Shown here piece after piece: positions 22,480-35,732 of a DNA stretch of 64,000 bases (position 1 is its first letter; the number at the start of each line of letters is the position of its first letter). The translations under genes were made by a program, and so were the position numbers. The stretch is from assembly GCA_028554755.1 (NCBI GenBank), contig JAPTOF010000002.1:27833001-27897000 (forward strand). The letters are read 5' to 3'. The notes below the pieces were generated by a model. The model did not search any database. It was not told where the DNA came from and saw only the letters and a program-made list of their open reading frames with translations. This DNA comes from Cordia subcordata. Its lineage: Eukaryota > Streptophyta > Magnoliopsida > Boraginales > Cordiaceae.

Positions 22480-24203
22480 TGTATGGGAATGCATCTAAAT
22501 TAAATGTGCAGTGTGTGCATATCTACGCGGTTCTTGTCGTCAAACGTAGCAAGTCTAAACCCTAAAACTTTTCTGTCTTTGGTAGTGTCTTTCTCATCAC
22601 ATTGCAAATAAGCCAAAATTTACACTTAAACACGTCCTTGTTAATTACAACTCATCCTCTAAGGATAACACCAAAACTCGCCCAGACTTTAGGCATATAA
22701 TTATCATTCTTTTATCCACATAGGCCATATATAGCATGTGTTTCAGCGCGAACCCCGCTTAGACAAATTACACAATTGATGCGTTGTTCAGTACTTCAAA
22801 TTAATTATAATTTGAAGTCCATGGATTTATTAATCGGAGCTCCATTTGTTTAATTATTTTATTAATTCGAAAGCGTAAGCGAAACGGGTCTTGTTGACTT
22901 AGCTTGATCATGAAAATTAACCACAATATTGGGACCTCAAATTCTGGGAAAGTGGAACGCCTTTTTTTAGGTTTTTGCACCCAGTAGATTCTCTGATTAA
23001 TTAGTATTTTATTAAATTAATTCTGTCACTAGGACTGAATATAATTCTAATTTCTAATGCTGAGCTGAAAGTTTATTTTGTTCAGTAGAGAGTTCATTAT
23101 ATAGTGTGTGGATCATCATGCATCTATCTAGCTATCAACTTGACTAAATTCCAAATATGGTTTCATTTGATTACATGCATGTCGTTGAACAAATCTTTAT
23201 ATACATATATAAATATACATATATGAATATATGTATATCTCAACTATGAGTTGAGCTAGAAGCTCATATTTGACCATGTCTCGACGTTGGGGTAACTTAA
23301 TGAAAAATTAATCTTGCAGGTTCGTACGACATATATATTACAGCTTGGGCAATTACAATAAAAATTAACAAAGGCCAAAATTATTCTGCCTATTTCCAAG
23401 AGATTACTTCATGTTATCGATGCCTGTTACCTTTGAAATTCCTGATAACTACTAATACTAGTACTAATGCTAGTTATAATTCACGCTAACCAGTACGTAC
23501 CAATTAATTTGATTTTTCGTATTAAAATATACATGCTTCGTCATCAAACTGGAAAAAGACTACACAAGTGTTACATTTAAAAAAAATTGTGATATATAAC
23601 ACACACACACACATATATTACTTAAGGCCTAATTACAGTCTCAAGTACTTGATCTACTCCCTAATCCCAGACTTACTTCGTTTTGAATAATGATAACTTG
23701 GAGATTATTTGACAGAAAATTAGAGAATCATATAGATTACAAATCCCTAAAATCCTATGATATTTCTCAAATAATAGATAAAAATGGAACTTTTCATTTA
23801 TGTAACTGGGACATTTTTAAGTTTCTTAATTTAAATTAAGTAGAAAATTAATCAAAAACCCAAGCTAAAGCTAAACGGACATTGACGGCCACTTATATAT
23901 TCTTGAGCAATAATTCCTAAAACAAACTCTTAATAAGTTCCCTCACGCGCGTATTTTCTTAATCATTATCAGAATTCTGAAGTGGGTAAGAAAATTCTCA
24001 ATGTAGTGGGACTTAAAGCTCAACTGGTCTGTGAATTTCATAGGTCCAATGCACTAAAAATCAGAGACAACATAAATTTCGAGGTTAGAATTACGATGAA
24101 GTAACTTTAGAAATAATGTACAAAATAAGACTTTATGTGGAATGTGGAATATTAATACATCCATACTTGTGTAGTTAAGTAAATGGTAATCCTCCTGAGA
24201 ATG
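22194..24203. other. Intergenic, no gene seen
   Basis: AT-rich, with a long AT microsatellite at 22435-22476, ATATAC-type tracts near 23200 and an AC run near 23600. The short frame at about 22192-22380 is not recognisable as a gene. Confidence 0.5.
22435..22476. repeat. (AT)n microsatellite
   Basis: An uninterrupted run of about 21 AT dinucleotides. Confidence 0.95.
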
Positions 24204-24755
24204 TCCTGTTTACTTATAAAAAATTAAAATAATTTTTAAAAATTTTTTTTATAAAAAATAAAAAGCATAATATCATGATTACAGAGAAAATTTTCTCCAA
24301 ATGAAAACTGAAAAACAGTTTTTCAAAATTTTCAAATTAAAGAAAAGTAGTCGAAAACAACTATAGATTGTTTTCTAAAATTTCTTTGGAGTGTTTTCTA
24401 ACAGTTCTCCATTTAGAAAACATGGCTAAAATTTTGAAATTTAAGTTGATCCTTAGTTCGATTCTTCTTATCGTCATATTATTTATTTTTTTAAACTTCA
24501 TCTAATTCTTAAACTTGGAAAATTGGTCCAAAATTTTTCAATGTATTCTTTAATTTTATAACAGAGAAAATATTTAAAAAATTATTAACCAGTCATTGTA
24601 TTTTTTAGTTTTATAGTAGAGAAAATTATTTTTCATTTTTAATTGATAAACGCATTTTGTAACTATTTTCTCAGTTTTCTGTAGAAAATAAAAACTCTAA
24701 CTTTTTGAAAAAATTAAAATTAAAAAACAAAAAAAAATTATGTAAATAAACAGGG
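24204..24755. mobile_element. AT-rich inverted-repeat element (MITE-like, about 550 bp)
   Basis: The left end TCCTGTTTACTTATAAAAA is matched in inverse by TATGTAAATAAACAGGG at the right. The inside is nearly pure A/T with phrases such as AGAAAATTTTC in both orientations. The target duplication is not clear. Non-coding. Confidence 0.5.
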
Positions 24756-27260
24756 CTCAGGATTTTACATCTTTTGTAAGGTTTTGGTATCTAATCAATA
24801 CGAGGTCTTGCCTGATAAAGGGATTCGAGAAACCACCGCATGGGTCTAATTTCTCGAGGAAGTTTATTATGTTAACAAAGCATTTCCACACTAGAATCAA
24901 TTATTCACATATATTAAACCATGCTAAACACGAGCCTTGCTTTGGATTACTACTAGGACCATGCAATGTGACCCATAGGCTCGATTAACAATGAAACTGG
25001 CCATGACAAGTTAATTATTGGAGAAGCTTTTTCTTCTACTAGTAAAGTGTATATGTATTCTTTTTGTGGCTTGGATGACCCAGAACCCTAAGTCTAGGTG
25101 CTTAATTATTCATTGATAAATGTCGTTTCTGCTTGATTATAAAGCCATGGGGTCCAAGAATCTATAGCATTGTGTAGTGTTCTTATCCAAAATTTGGAAA
25201 CGTCCTTGCAACCTTTTTTAGTAATTATATTAATAATAATCCAATTTTTTGTCAATACATATATGACATATTTGAGATTTTAGGGTGAAAAATCTAGAGA
25301 AAAATCAGAGCAACCTTTATTCCTTTTCATTTGGAACTATTTGATAATAAGCGAGACAAATTCACCAATCGTTAGAGGATTATGTTACCCGAATTTACAC
25401 ACATGCATCATCAAAATGTGCCAATTTTTCGTCGTCCAAAAGGGTTGTTTGCAAAAGGATTTTCGTGAAAGGGACAAGATTGAAAATGGAGAAGAAATTA
25501 GAGGCGTGTAGCCGCCAAGAGCGAAGAAAATGCCAAAAGAATTATGTCGACGATGTTCATGCATGAATGCTTCGAAAGACTTGCTCATCACTGTGGATAC
25601 CCTATTTAGCTTGACTTTATGGTCATGTTTGGACTGGCTTAATTAATTTAGAGAGTAGAGTTACTATTTCTTAAATGCATGCCACCCCACTAAATGACAC
25701 ATATGAACTTGGATTATACTTGACCTTGTGTAGTACGGCTATGAAAAGATACACGGCAAATTTTGGGTTTTAATTTTATATCATGAATTAAAATATTCAC
25801 ATATTATCCTTTTAAGACAAGAACTTATTGACACACGCCTTATATTTGACTTGAACTTGTACCTGCACCATTTGAAACTAAAATAAATTGAAGATAGAAC
25901 TATAACACGCTGCCAATAGGGTGGTAACCATATGAATGAATGTGACTGTGAAAAAGATCTTGGTCAAGGCTTAGCAAAGAAATAGGTCAAATATGGATAT
26001 ATAAGCACAATTAACAAGACCAGACCAATAAGGATCTAGGTTTGATACCATATTAAAATGAGGATCAATTAGGTTACTTATTGTAAGTATTGAGATCAAA
26101 TCGATCGCTTTTGAAATAATAGAAATCAAAATAACACTTTTAAATACATTAAGGATCAAATATGTTAATTTTAAAACAATAGAAACTAAACTGACACGTT
26201 TTATAAACAGTAGAGATTATTTGTGAAATTTGTCTTTGAAACAAATTAATCAATAAGAAGAGTGGCACACCATCTTAAATGATGATTTGAGATTTTGAGA
26301 TTTTCTTCACAAGACAAGAATATAACATAACGAGTCTTTCCTTGTTTCTTTTTTCTTTTTTTTCTTCTGCTGAAAAATAGCACTTCAAATTAGTGAAAGT
26401 CAGAGAAACACAAAAGTTTACCTCACTTCAGTAGAGTACAGTTTACAAATCATTAACAAAATTATCGGTTTTAAAAGGAAGAATATTAAAATCTAGTCAA
26501 TCTAACTTGTCCGATAACAAATTGAATGGATTTCGCTCTATCTAATAAGAAGTAATGTAACACCAGTCATGATCTTTCTCAATGTAAAACCGATCAACTC
26601 CTTTCTAGAGTGGTACCATGTCTTTTCTTGATTATGACTCTTTTTTTCAGATATGTGCATATTCGGGAAATCTTTTTAGTTTTTTATGCACAGGTAGATG
26701 AAGATGCACAACATACATGTCGGGCCCACGTCCTTTGGGGACTTTCTCGTCGTCCTTACACTGTAGTCATCTTAATTTTCTCACAATAATGTCGTCGTTA
26801 GTTATTCTCAACTTTTTCGATGATCCATTTTTGCCGGTTGAATTTTTTTTATTTAAAAAAAATGTGCTACAAATTTGATGCGAACAAGAGATTATTTCTC
26901 CTTTCTTTAACTTTTTTAGCATGCATATTCTTTAGATTAAAGTGAATAAATCTGTAAGCATACTTTGCACGAACTTTCAACTTTTCCCTTTTTTTAGCAG
27001 AATAACCATATTAGATATATAACTTTTAAATGTATTTAATTTGCAATTTATCGATTCACCCTCTTTATTATATAGTCTTCAAATGCACTAAATATACTGG
27101 AAATTTCCACAGGAAATTACATTTTCAACCAAGAATGTGAGACTGTTAATTTAATATTAATTTATTGGACAGGTTTTGTGAAGTGAGCTATCAGTTTACT
27201 GTATTTGCACAATCCGGAGGATTTAAGAAGATGAACTGGGTTCCTGCTTAGGCGAGCTAA
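24756..27260. other. Intergenic, no gene seen
   Basis: Only short frames. The 68-codon minus-strand frame at 25385-25591 has no recognisable domain and is not called a gene. A half foldback element (copy 2) lies at about 26030-26237. Confidence 0.5.
26030..26237. mobile_element. Foldback element, copy 2 (one half)
   Basis: The stretch ending TTATTTGTGAAATTTGTC matches the right-hand half of the foldback family, with repeated phrases such as TTAATTTTAAAACAATAGA. The matching left half is not seen, so this copy is truncated or very diverged. Confidence 0.45.
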
Positions 27261-28341
27261 GGGCTTGTTTGGCATCATTGATGTTTCTGGTTTTCTGTAT
27301 TTGTTGATCAAAATTTGAAAACTATTATGTTTATTTCCGTTTTTGTTTATTAGAAAAACAAAAACCAACAACCTGTTTTTGCAACTTTGATAAATAAGAA
27401 AAAGTTGTTTCTCAGGTTGTGGCAACATGTTTTCAAATCTTTTATTTATTTTGTAATAAATACCTTTTAGAATTATCTTTTCAAAATTAATAGAAACTCA
27501 TTAAATTTTTTGAAAAATAATTTTTAAAATTAAAATTATTTTAAAATATTTTAAAAATTACTTTTATAAATATTTTTCAAAAAATATTTTTAAAATAAAA
27601 TTAATTTTATAAAAATATGTTTTAAAAATAATTAAAAATATTTTTAAAAATAATTTTAATAGATAAAAATAAATAATTTTATTTTAAAAATATTTTCTAA
27701 ATTTAATTTTAATAAATTAAAAATCATTTTAATAAATTTAATATTTTAAAATAATTTTAATAAACTAAAAAATTTGATAAATTTAAATTATTTTTAAAAA
27801 ATATTTTAATAAATGATAATCATTTTTAGAAAATTAAAAAAATTTTAAGAATTAAAATTAAAATTATTTTTAAAAAATAATTATTAAAATTATTTTTTTA
27901 AAATAATTATTAAAATTATTTTTTAAAAATAATTATTAAAATTATTTTTAGAAACCTTTGAAAAAATAAATTAATTAATTAAAATTTTAAAAAATTCAAA
28001 GATGAAAATAAAAATATAGTCTCAAAATAATTATACTTATTTTTTTAAATTATAATCTTAAAAAAATAAATTAATTTTAAAATACTCTCATTATTCTTTT
28101 ACAAAATATTCTCAAATATTTTTATGTGTTCTATTTAACACAAAATACTAAAATAAAAAATAAGAGACAAAAGTAGTTTGTAAACTATGAATAACCAAAA
28201 TTGTTTTTGATTTTTGTTTATAGATTCTATAATTTAATCAAACGCATTTACAATTTTAATTTTTAATTTTTGCTAATAATTTTTTGTTTATGATTCTAAT
28301 TTTCGTTTTTTAAATTTTTTATAGCATTACCAAACGAGTCC
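27261..28341. mobile_element. Long AT-rich MITE, 1081 bp
   Basis: Ends are GGGCTTGTTTGGCATCATTG and, inverted, GCATTACCAAACGAGTCC, with TAA directly outside each (27258-27260 and 28342-28344). The 27.46-28.1 kb core is almost only A and T, with AAAATTATTTTTAAAAATAA-like units repeated in tandem and in inverse. This fits a deletion-derived PIF/Harbinger-type element. No transposase frame is present. Confidence 0.75.
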
Positions 28342-29317
28342 TAAGTTGACAAATAAGTAAGCCAAAAGTTGAAATAACTAGATAACTACTTATGTCAAAA
28401 ATAAAAAACCTACTATTAAACCACTAACCTTTGGTAAGCATATACTCTTCCGCTGTGAATATTATCTCGTCTTTTATTAATTTTAAAATCTGCATTGCAA
28501 CAAATTTTTATACTATATAATTTTTTATTTTAATGTGAATCTAATATTTATTCTTCTCTTCGTTAAAGGTACAAAGATTAAAGGTACAAAGAAAGAAAAT
28601 CCGCAGCACGTACATACATACGTAGACAAGGAGTTGCATCACGTTTGCCAAAACAAAAACAAAGACCCCAAGATGTGCAACCAGAAATGACGTGAGTTTC
28701 CGACAAAAAAAATAAAATTCCGACCAAAAAAAAAAGAAATGACGTGAGTTTTGTCTGGTCCATTTGGACGAGCATCGACTTGTCTGCTACAGGCCGTACA
28801 CGTGGTGTCAGCCGGATGGCAGTTGGGCCCACTCGATTAATTTGGGCCGTTCGCTAGCGCAAAAACCGCGGCGCGGCGGAGAACGGCGATGTGAAGCCAC
28901 CTGAAAAACCATGGACTCTTATTGGCATCACTCGCAGCACCCTTCCCAAAACCATTGCATATAAACTGTTTGGAGTGTGGGCCAATCCTATAGGAGAACG
29001 AAACAAATTTGAATACATGTACACAATATATTCCATATTTTAATTAATTATAGTTTTTTTTTTATTCACACTTGATGAATAATTTTAGACCTGTTAGAAT
29101 GTGACAATTTCAAGTACAGTAGCATGAATTTAGAAATTCCTTTAAGAATATTCTTCTAGTAATACATTCATATTTTTTTTTCTCTTGAAAATGAAGACAA
29201 CAGAAGACAAATGAAAAAGAAAAAAAAAAAGTACTTAGATGAAATGACTTTGACAAAGCATTCTATTTTCACCTTATTTGTAAAAGTTGTGAATCCCCCA
29301 GGTCAAGTACGATGAGC
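28342..29317. other. Intergenic, no gene seen
   Basis: A short GC-richer island near 28780-28940 stands out from the AT-rich surroundings, but its frames carry no recognisable domain. Short CATA-type repeats occur near 28610. Confidence 0.4.
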
Positions 29318-29552
29318 CTTGTGAAAAATTTATAAGATTCTATCATAAAAATCAATTGGTTAAAGTAGCCTAAGATCTTATAATGTAGTCTTAGATCTCA
29401 TTATTTTTTCATGTAGGAGGTAGTGGCAGAGCCACGATTGTGACGTGGGAGGGCAACATGTTAAATTTTTTTTAATTCAAAAGAAACAATGTGAAAAATT
29501 GTTATAAAATATCATATATATATATATATATATAAAGGCATATATATACATA

Positions 29553-29598
<46 letters not shown>

Positions 29599-30303
29599 AC
29601 TCAAAAGATATATTTCTTTTGAGTTAGGGGGGCAAAATACACATATAATTTTATTTTTTGACAAATATTTATAAAGTTTTTGTAATTTTTTGGGCTAGTG
29701 AATGGCTGCCCCTACTTGTCCCTCTTAGCTCTGACACTAGTGGGAGGGGAATATATTTCAACATTCCTTCTCATGTGTGACCCAGAACTAAGAATAACCA
29801 GAAACAGGTGCTCAACAAGCCAAGAACTAGAACCGAGAGTAGTCGTGCTCAAACAAGTCAAAAAACCAACGATAGGTGCTCAAATGAGCCAAAAAGCAAA
29901 GACAAGTCACACATGTAGACGCGAGAAATTGGGCTAAGACCTAACTTTGATACTATCTTAGAATTGTTATCTCATCTAAAAGCTAAGCATATAAAGTGGA
30001 TTTTGGTGTATTCATTTATGTATTAACACACTCGTTTAAAAGCTTGAGCTTGTAAAGAGGATTTTAGTGTATTTATTTATGTATTAACACACCCCCTCAC
30101 GTCCAAGTGAGGTTTGTTTTTGAGCTTTACACGTTCACAATTTTAATATTTTTTAAATTAGTGACAGTGAGGTTCGAACCCATGACCTAAGATCTGGTAC
30201 CATGTGAAGAATTTCTAAGATTCAATCATAAAAACTAATTGGTCGTTATGAGAGGTGGCCTACAACCTTATAAGGTTGTCTTAAATCTCATTATTTTTCC
30301 ATT
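29318..30303 (-). mobile_element. TRIM-like element remnants (direct repeats and primer-site-like motif)
   Basis: About 100 bp at 29318-29412 recurs, diverged, at 30199-30303 (for example AAGATTCTATCATAAAAA and AAGATTCAATCATAAAAA). Between them a unit containing GTATTAACACA is repeated in tandem (about 29990-30095). On the minus strand TGGTACCAGATC (about 30190) resembles an initiator-Met primer-binding site, next to a box B-like GGTTCGAACC. These are marks of terminal-repeat retrotransposons in miniature. Non-coding; boundaries are approximate. Confidence 0.4.
29513..29598. repeat. (AT)n / (ATAC)n compound microsatellite
   Basis: Two AT runs enclose about seven CATA units. Confidence 0.9.
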
Positions 30304-32880
30304 TGGGAAGGGAATGCATTTCAACAAGCCCAAACTATTTACTGCCATTTATCTCATTCGGTTTTAGTCCAGTAATCATTTATATGACCTGTTTAAAAGT
30401 AAATGTCGATTTTCTCTTAATCATTGGTATTTTCAAGTGACTAAACTAAAACTTTAGCAACTTCATAGTGTATTAGATGGTTGATATTGAAAAAGAAAAA
30501 AGAAGAGATAATAAACATAGATACACAAAAATAAAGAAAAAGAAAAAGGAAAAGATAAAACAAAAATTAAAACTTTAAAAGATAAAATTGGGATTTATTT
30601 ATTTATGATATAAATTGCTAATATTTCACCTCCTAGTTATTTGAATGTCTATAAGCCTTTTAATTATCGCGAAAACTCTGTCTCGGAAAAGTGAAAAGGA
30701 GTAGTAAACAATTGTAACCTCTCTTTTGTAAGAAGTAGAGTTACGATTTGTTTATTCTCCTTTTTACTTTTTCTGAATAAACTTTTTGGACTTAAAAAGA
30801 TTGATTTAATTCTTCAAATAGGAAGCCAGATTGAGCCTAATTCTTTTTCATGTTGGAAATCGACTTATAAGTGTGCTTCAGTTTTGATATCCTCATTGGA
30901 TCCAGTCACTAGAGAATATTTGGGCTTCGCAAAACTAGAGATAGACTAACAAGAGCCTTAATTAATAAAAAAAAACCCCTCAAAGGCCGACATGGCCTAC
31001 TTTCTAAATGGAGGCCCATTCTATGTCATAATGTGGCGGAAGACTTCACATTATATATATATATATATATTCTGTTTTTGCTATCACGAAGGGATTCGTT
31101 TATAACTTAGTAAAATTTAATATCTATAAATTATTAATGAGCTATAATAAAATGATGTTATAATTTTTAATTATTAAATTTAATTTATAACGTAATAATA
31201 TTGCGAGTTAATTCTTCAAACTCTTTGTAATTCTTCGTACTCTTTCTTATCCTATCTTCCTGTTAGTACATCAATGATTATAACCACTAAAAATGATTTG
31301 ATTTTACGTTAGTCTAGACTGACCACAGTCAGCTGTCAAGTCAACAAAATAAAAAAAGAGCATTGGCGTTAGGAAGTGATAAAATTCGGCCCAAATGATT
31401 CGCATTTAAAAAGAATTAAAGTGTTCATCAACACTTCTTACAAGTAGGACACACTTTTAGACTTTTTGTAACACTAACCTATTCCTATTTCATAGAACTT
31501 AACCAAAAAATACAAGCAATAATCATTAATATCTCTTGCAAAGCTTTTATTGGTTACATGTGTATAAGTAAAACGGCCAATTAACGATAACAAAAACAAT
31601 CATTAAACGGATTGCATTGTATTAACAAAACCAATCATTTCTTTTTGCTAGATTAACAAAAACAATCATTAATATAGTAAAATATATAAAATTACGTATT
31701 CCATAAAGTTATATGCCATGTAATGAGAAATACTTCGCAGTTGCAACTTGCAAACGCTTTTTTATCTTTCCATTATTAGGATGTTGAGTAAATGGCACTA
31801 TATATGCCGATCAAGCTTAAAAGCACGACATGAAAAGCATTATGTATGCGTAATCAGTGACCATTATCTATCTCATTCCTTGGTTATTAATTAATACGCT
31901 TTACATCATTGAGAAAACGCGTGCCTGTTAAGTACACCATTCTATGACCAACTGTTGAAAAGTTCTTAGTTTGACTGCATTTAACGGTTAATGTAATAAT
32001 TCCTCTTTTTTTTTCTTTTTTTTTTTTTCTCTTGGGGATAAATTGGTGTCATAAAAATAAATAAATTATTACACGAGAAGATAAGGGAGTGAGGTCCAAA
32101 ATAAAATATACCATTTAGCTTCTATCAAACAACTTGCAGCCAAAAAAAAAAAAGTCTCCAAGAAGAATCCTTAACAAATCAATTGATGTTTTTATATTAA
32201 GCTTAATTTATATTATTGTAACGGCATAAAATTCCCTGATAATTAATTAACAAAATTTGGGCAAAATTATTTCGATTGGTGTAAAAACGCTTAAATCTAA
32301 TGACGAATAACGAAGACAAATCGTTATGAATTAAAACATAAATTTAAACCTAACTAATGTGAAACTGGACATCACGAAAAGTTAAAAAAATGTCAATGTT
32401 ATCGATGAAATTCAAGGGGGGTCACCAAAATGCAAATTACCCTAATTTATATCTTTTCTATATCTATCAAACAGCTTTAATTATATTCCTTATAATACTA
32501 ACATTCAAATAAGCTCGTAAGAACACACAAAGAAACCCTTCCCTCTCGCAATCCCCAAAAGCCCAAAATCTCATCGCCACGTAGAGTAAACATTATCAAA
32601 AGTCAAATCTTCAAAAAAAAAAAAAAAAACCATTAAAATTATACTCTCTCATTTTCACTTGAATTCCACGGCAAATAATCATATTCCCTCGCAAATCTCC
32701 ACCCCCAATATTTATACGTCCGCGCATTTTCCATCGGGCCTTCAAAACACAGTAACACCTGCCTCACTTTTCGCCATACGTGTGCTCAACATCTCATAAG
32801 CTACTCTTCAGTGCTTAATTATATTAAGCTTGAAAATCATGAGAAACACTTAACTTTACGTATAGGTTTAGTAGCTAGTG
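30304..32880. other. Intergenic and promoter of the second ATL gene
   Basis: No gene seen. It contains an AT microsatellite near 31050, several T- and A-runs, and a short AATATTTATA element near 32707, about 170 bp before the ATG, that could serve as a TATA box. The last 60 bases are a plausible 5' leader. Confidence 0.4.
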
Positions 32881-34116
32881 ATGGAGCAGTGGATCATTAC
32901 ACTAATCCTCCACCAAAAAGACCATGCAAGCAGTTTTGTCATCATCTTCTTCAGCTTCTTGTTCTTGTTTTTTCATCATGCAGCTGCACAGACTGAAAAT
33001 TCAGAAACATTATCGCCGCCGGACGGCTATGTATCCGAAAACCAACTTAAAGTCAGCCCACCGATGGCGATTGTTCTGGCCGGACTCATCTCCACCTTCT
33101 TCTTGATGGGCTGCGTCTCGGTTTACCTCCGGCGCTGCTGCGAACGCCACGGATGGAGCGGCTCGGCGGACGATGAAGTTAACCGTCCGCCTCGCCGGAC
33201 CACGAAGCGCGGCCTTGATCCCGCGGTGGTTGACACATTCCCTACTTTTCTCTACTCGGATGTTAAAGGGCTCAAGATTGGTAAGGTTGCGTTGGAGTGT
33301 GCCGTGTGCTTAAACGAGTTCGAAGATGATGAAACGCTACGTCTGCTGCCGAAATGCTGCCACGTGTTCCACCCCGAATGCATTGACACGTGGCTCGTCT
33401 CCCACGTCACTTGCCCCGTTTGCCGGGCGGACCTCGTGCCCGTCCCCGGAGAAAAGAACGATCTTAATTTGTTGGGATGTGATTCGGTCACTGAGCCGAC
33501 TCAGTTGACTCGTTCTCCTGATGCTCGTACCCAGGAGCATGAGATTAGTGAATTGGCTATTGATTTGCATATTGGCTCACCTGAGGTTCTTGATCTTTCT
33601 CACTCCACCAATCAGAATCGTCCACCTAGGTCAACCCCGAAAAGGCCACTTGTCGATGGTAAATTTCCTCGGTCTCACTCGACAGGTCACTCACTAATTC
33701 AACCCGGTGAGGATTACGAGAGGTTTACGCTAAGGCTGCCGGACGAGGTACAGAAGAAGTTGGATAAACCGGAGCTGAGGAGGGCCACGAGCAACGTGGC
33801 GTTTCCTACTGCAAGGAGTTCAAAGAAACGGTACAGGAGCTCTAGTGTTCGAACCGGTGGGGAGAAGAGCAATCATGCGTACTATGAGCGGTTCGACCGG
33901 GAGGGCCGGACGGACCGGTGGGGGTTGACCTTGACGCCACCTTTCATTTCCCGGTCCACTTCGGTCCAGTTACCAAAGGACGGGGCTAGTGGAGGGAATA
34001 ACGGAAGTTTGCTCAAGTCCGTTAAGTCGCCGTTTGACCGTTTGTTTGGTGGAACAGAGAAAGATGACGTTGGAGAACGATCGTTTACTAAACTAACGGG
34101 AAATAATCCAGTTTAA
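32881..34116 (+). CDS. RING-H2 finger protein, ATL11/15/6/31-type (E3 ubiquitin ligase)
   Basis: Intronless, 411 residues from the ATG at 32881. Residues 1-37 form a signal-peptide-like hydrophobic start ending Ala-Ala-Ala-Gln. One membrane segment (about 60-84) is followed by a Cys/Arg-rich juxtamembrane patch. Then come the GLD motif (RGLDPAVVDTFPTFLYSDVK) and a complete RING-H2 (about 140-181) with spacing C-x2-C-x15-C-x-H-x2-H-x2-C-x10-C-x2-C. The tail is long, basic and Ser/Arg-rich. The GLD block with EFEDDETLRLLPKC is typical of the ATL6/31/11/15 group, some of which work in carbon/nitrogen or defence signalling in Arabidopsis. Which member this is cannot be fixed here. Local GC content is clearly higher than around it. 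Confidence 0.92.
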   Translation: MEQWIITLILHQKDHASSFVIIFFSFLFLFFHHAAAQTENSETLSPPDGYVSENQLKVSPPMAIVLAGLISTFFLMGCVSVYLRRCCERHGWSGSADDEVNRPPRRTTKRGLDPAVVDTFPTFLYSDVKGLKIGKVALECAVCLNEFEDDETLRLLPKCCHVFHPECIDTWLVSHVTCPVCRADLVPVPGEKNDLNLLGCDSVTEPTQLTRSPDARTQEHEISELAIDLHIGSPEVLDLSHSTNQNRPPRSTPKRPLVDGKFPRSHSTGHSLIQPGEDYERFTLRLPDEVQKKLDKPELRRATSNVAFPTARSSKKRYRSSSVRTGGEKSNHAYYERFDREGRTDRWGLTLTPPFISRSTSVQLPKDGASGGNNGSLLKSVKSPFDRLFGGTEKDDVGERSFTKLTGNNPV

Positions 34117-34565
34117 ACACGACTCGTTGGAGTTTGACTTTCTTTTCTTTTTTTTGGTTTTCTCACAAAGAGGATTGAGATTTCGTTTTTCGATTTGTAT
34201 ATAAGCATTGAAAATGATCGAGTTTATTTTATTTTATCCTTTCGAAAAATTTAATGAAAGAGAGCAAGCATCAAGTTGACAATGAACACAAATGCTTTGC
34301 ACGAAGTTTAATTAAAAGTAAATAATTTGATAGAACAACAGATTGGAAGTTGACAAAACTCAAAAGAATGAGGAATATATTACATCATGATAATGAGTTA
34401 TGTATAAAGCATTATGAATTGAGGTTAATTTATTAAGATTGACTTTTTTAGAAAAAGATATTTTTAATTTAAGAAATATTTTTTTTTGAGAAATTTAAAT
34501 TTGAGGTTTATGGAAAAAAGTTTAATCAAAATTTAACTTTTTTCCAACACCAATTCAAATATTTA

Positions 34566-34683
34566 TACCCTGTTTGGGTTTGCTTACTTTGTTACTTATA
34601 AATATCTAAAAAGAGTATCTTTTCCTTTTTTTTTAAATTATTTACCGCTTCTAAGCCGTAGATAAGCTTAGCCAAATAAACTC
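34566..34683. mobile_element. Short Tourist-like MITE (118 bp)
   Basis: Left end TACCCTGTTTGGGTTTGCTT, right end AGCTTAGCCAAATAAACTC, flanked by TTA at 34563-34565 and 34684-34686. Matches in length and ends the elements at 36679 and 63444. Confidence 0.7.
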
Positions 34684-35732
34684 TTAATTATTACAAAAAC
34701 ATGTCTTTTCATGAAAAGAAAAAGTCAATTGAAACTGCCGTTTGTATGCAAGGTTGAGGTGGCTTTTCGATATATATTAGTTGTGTGACCTTTTCCATGG
34801 AAAGCAACATGATAACCATCACTCTGAACTGGTAATATGTAAAATAACAAAAGTGCTTATCAAAGTGTGGTACCCGTGTTGCGTTAACCTTTCAGTTCTT
34901 TTAATAATAATAGAAGCTTGTTCTTTAGAAAATAATTATTAAAATCATAGAATTTTTCAACAGTATATAATATGGCATTGCTAATTTTTGCAGAGTTCAA
35001 TACACTGACCCATGCTTTTTTGGTAAACAGTTGTAGCTAACTAGGGGGACGACTAATAAAATCGGATATTTTTACAAAGTTAAGGAATTTTTTTTTTCTT
35101 TTTTTCAGTTAGGAATTAAAATGGCTTTTGCCCGTCTCATAAAAGGCCATTTTACTCTTCATTATTATATAGATCTCAATTTTTGATGTAAAATAATGAG
35201 GCAATGTGTGTCAATGGCCCTCATTAATTATCTGATCTCAAGTTTCACACACAAATGAAATCAGCTACTATAAAATTTATTTCAGACTTTTTTATTCACT
35301 TTCCTCTTGATCATTTTCCATCAAAAACTGAGATTTTGTCACAGTTTACATCCAACAACAAATTAAAGCCTTTATTGTTTGAAGAATCTACATATAGAAA
35401 TTTGTTTCGAGAATTCAAATACAGAAAATAAAAAAAGACAAAAATAAAAGAATTTCTCAGCCGTGGGATTCTTTGAAGCTCAAAATTATGTCAAATAATT
35501 TCTTTTAATTACTTACCAATGACAGTGCATAAAATATGTGTGCCTGTACAGACGTATTTATTTATATTGTTGTATCTGTAGGAAAAATCGTGTTCCTGTC
35601 TTCGAGCTTTTACTAATCTGTTAAGATTTCATTATTTACCTAATTAATAATGTTGCTGTCAGTATTGAATAAAAGGATGCTTATTTTGTGGCAAAAAGAA
35701 TATCTCAATAAAATTTACACAAGGTATATAGT

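Noticed and set aside
25385..25591. Minus-strand 68-codon frame starting Met-Met-Ser-Lys
   Set aside because: No domain, no repeat or neighbour support; treated as chance.
30160..30185. GGTTCGAACC resembling a tRNA T-arm
   Set aside because: No acceptor stem or anticodon arm fits around it; better explained as the box B-like part of a TRIM or SINE remnant.
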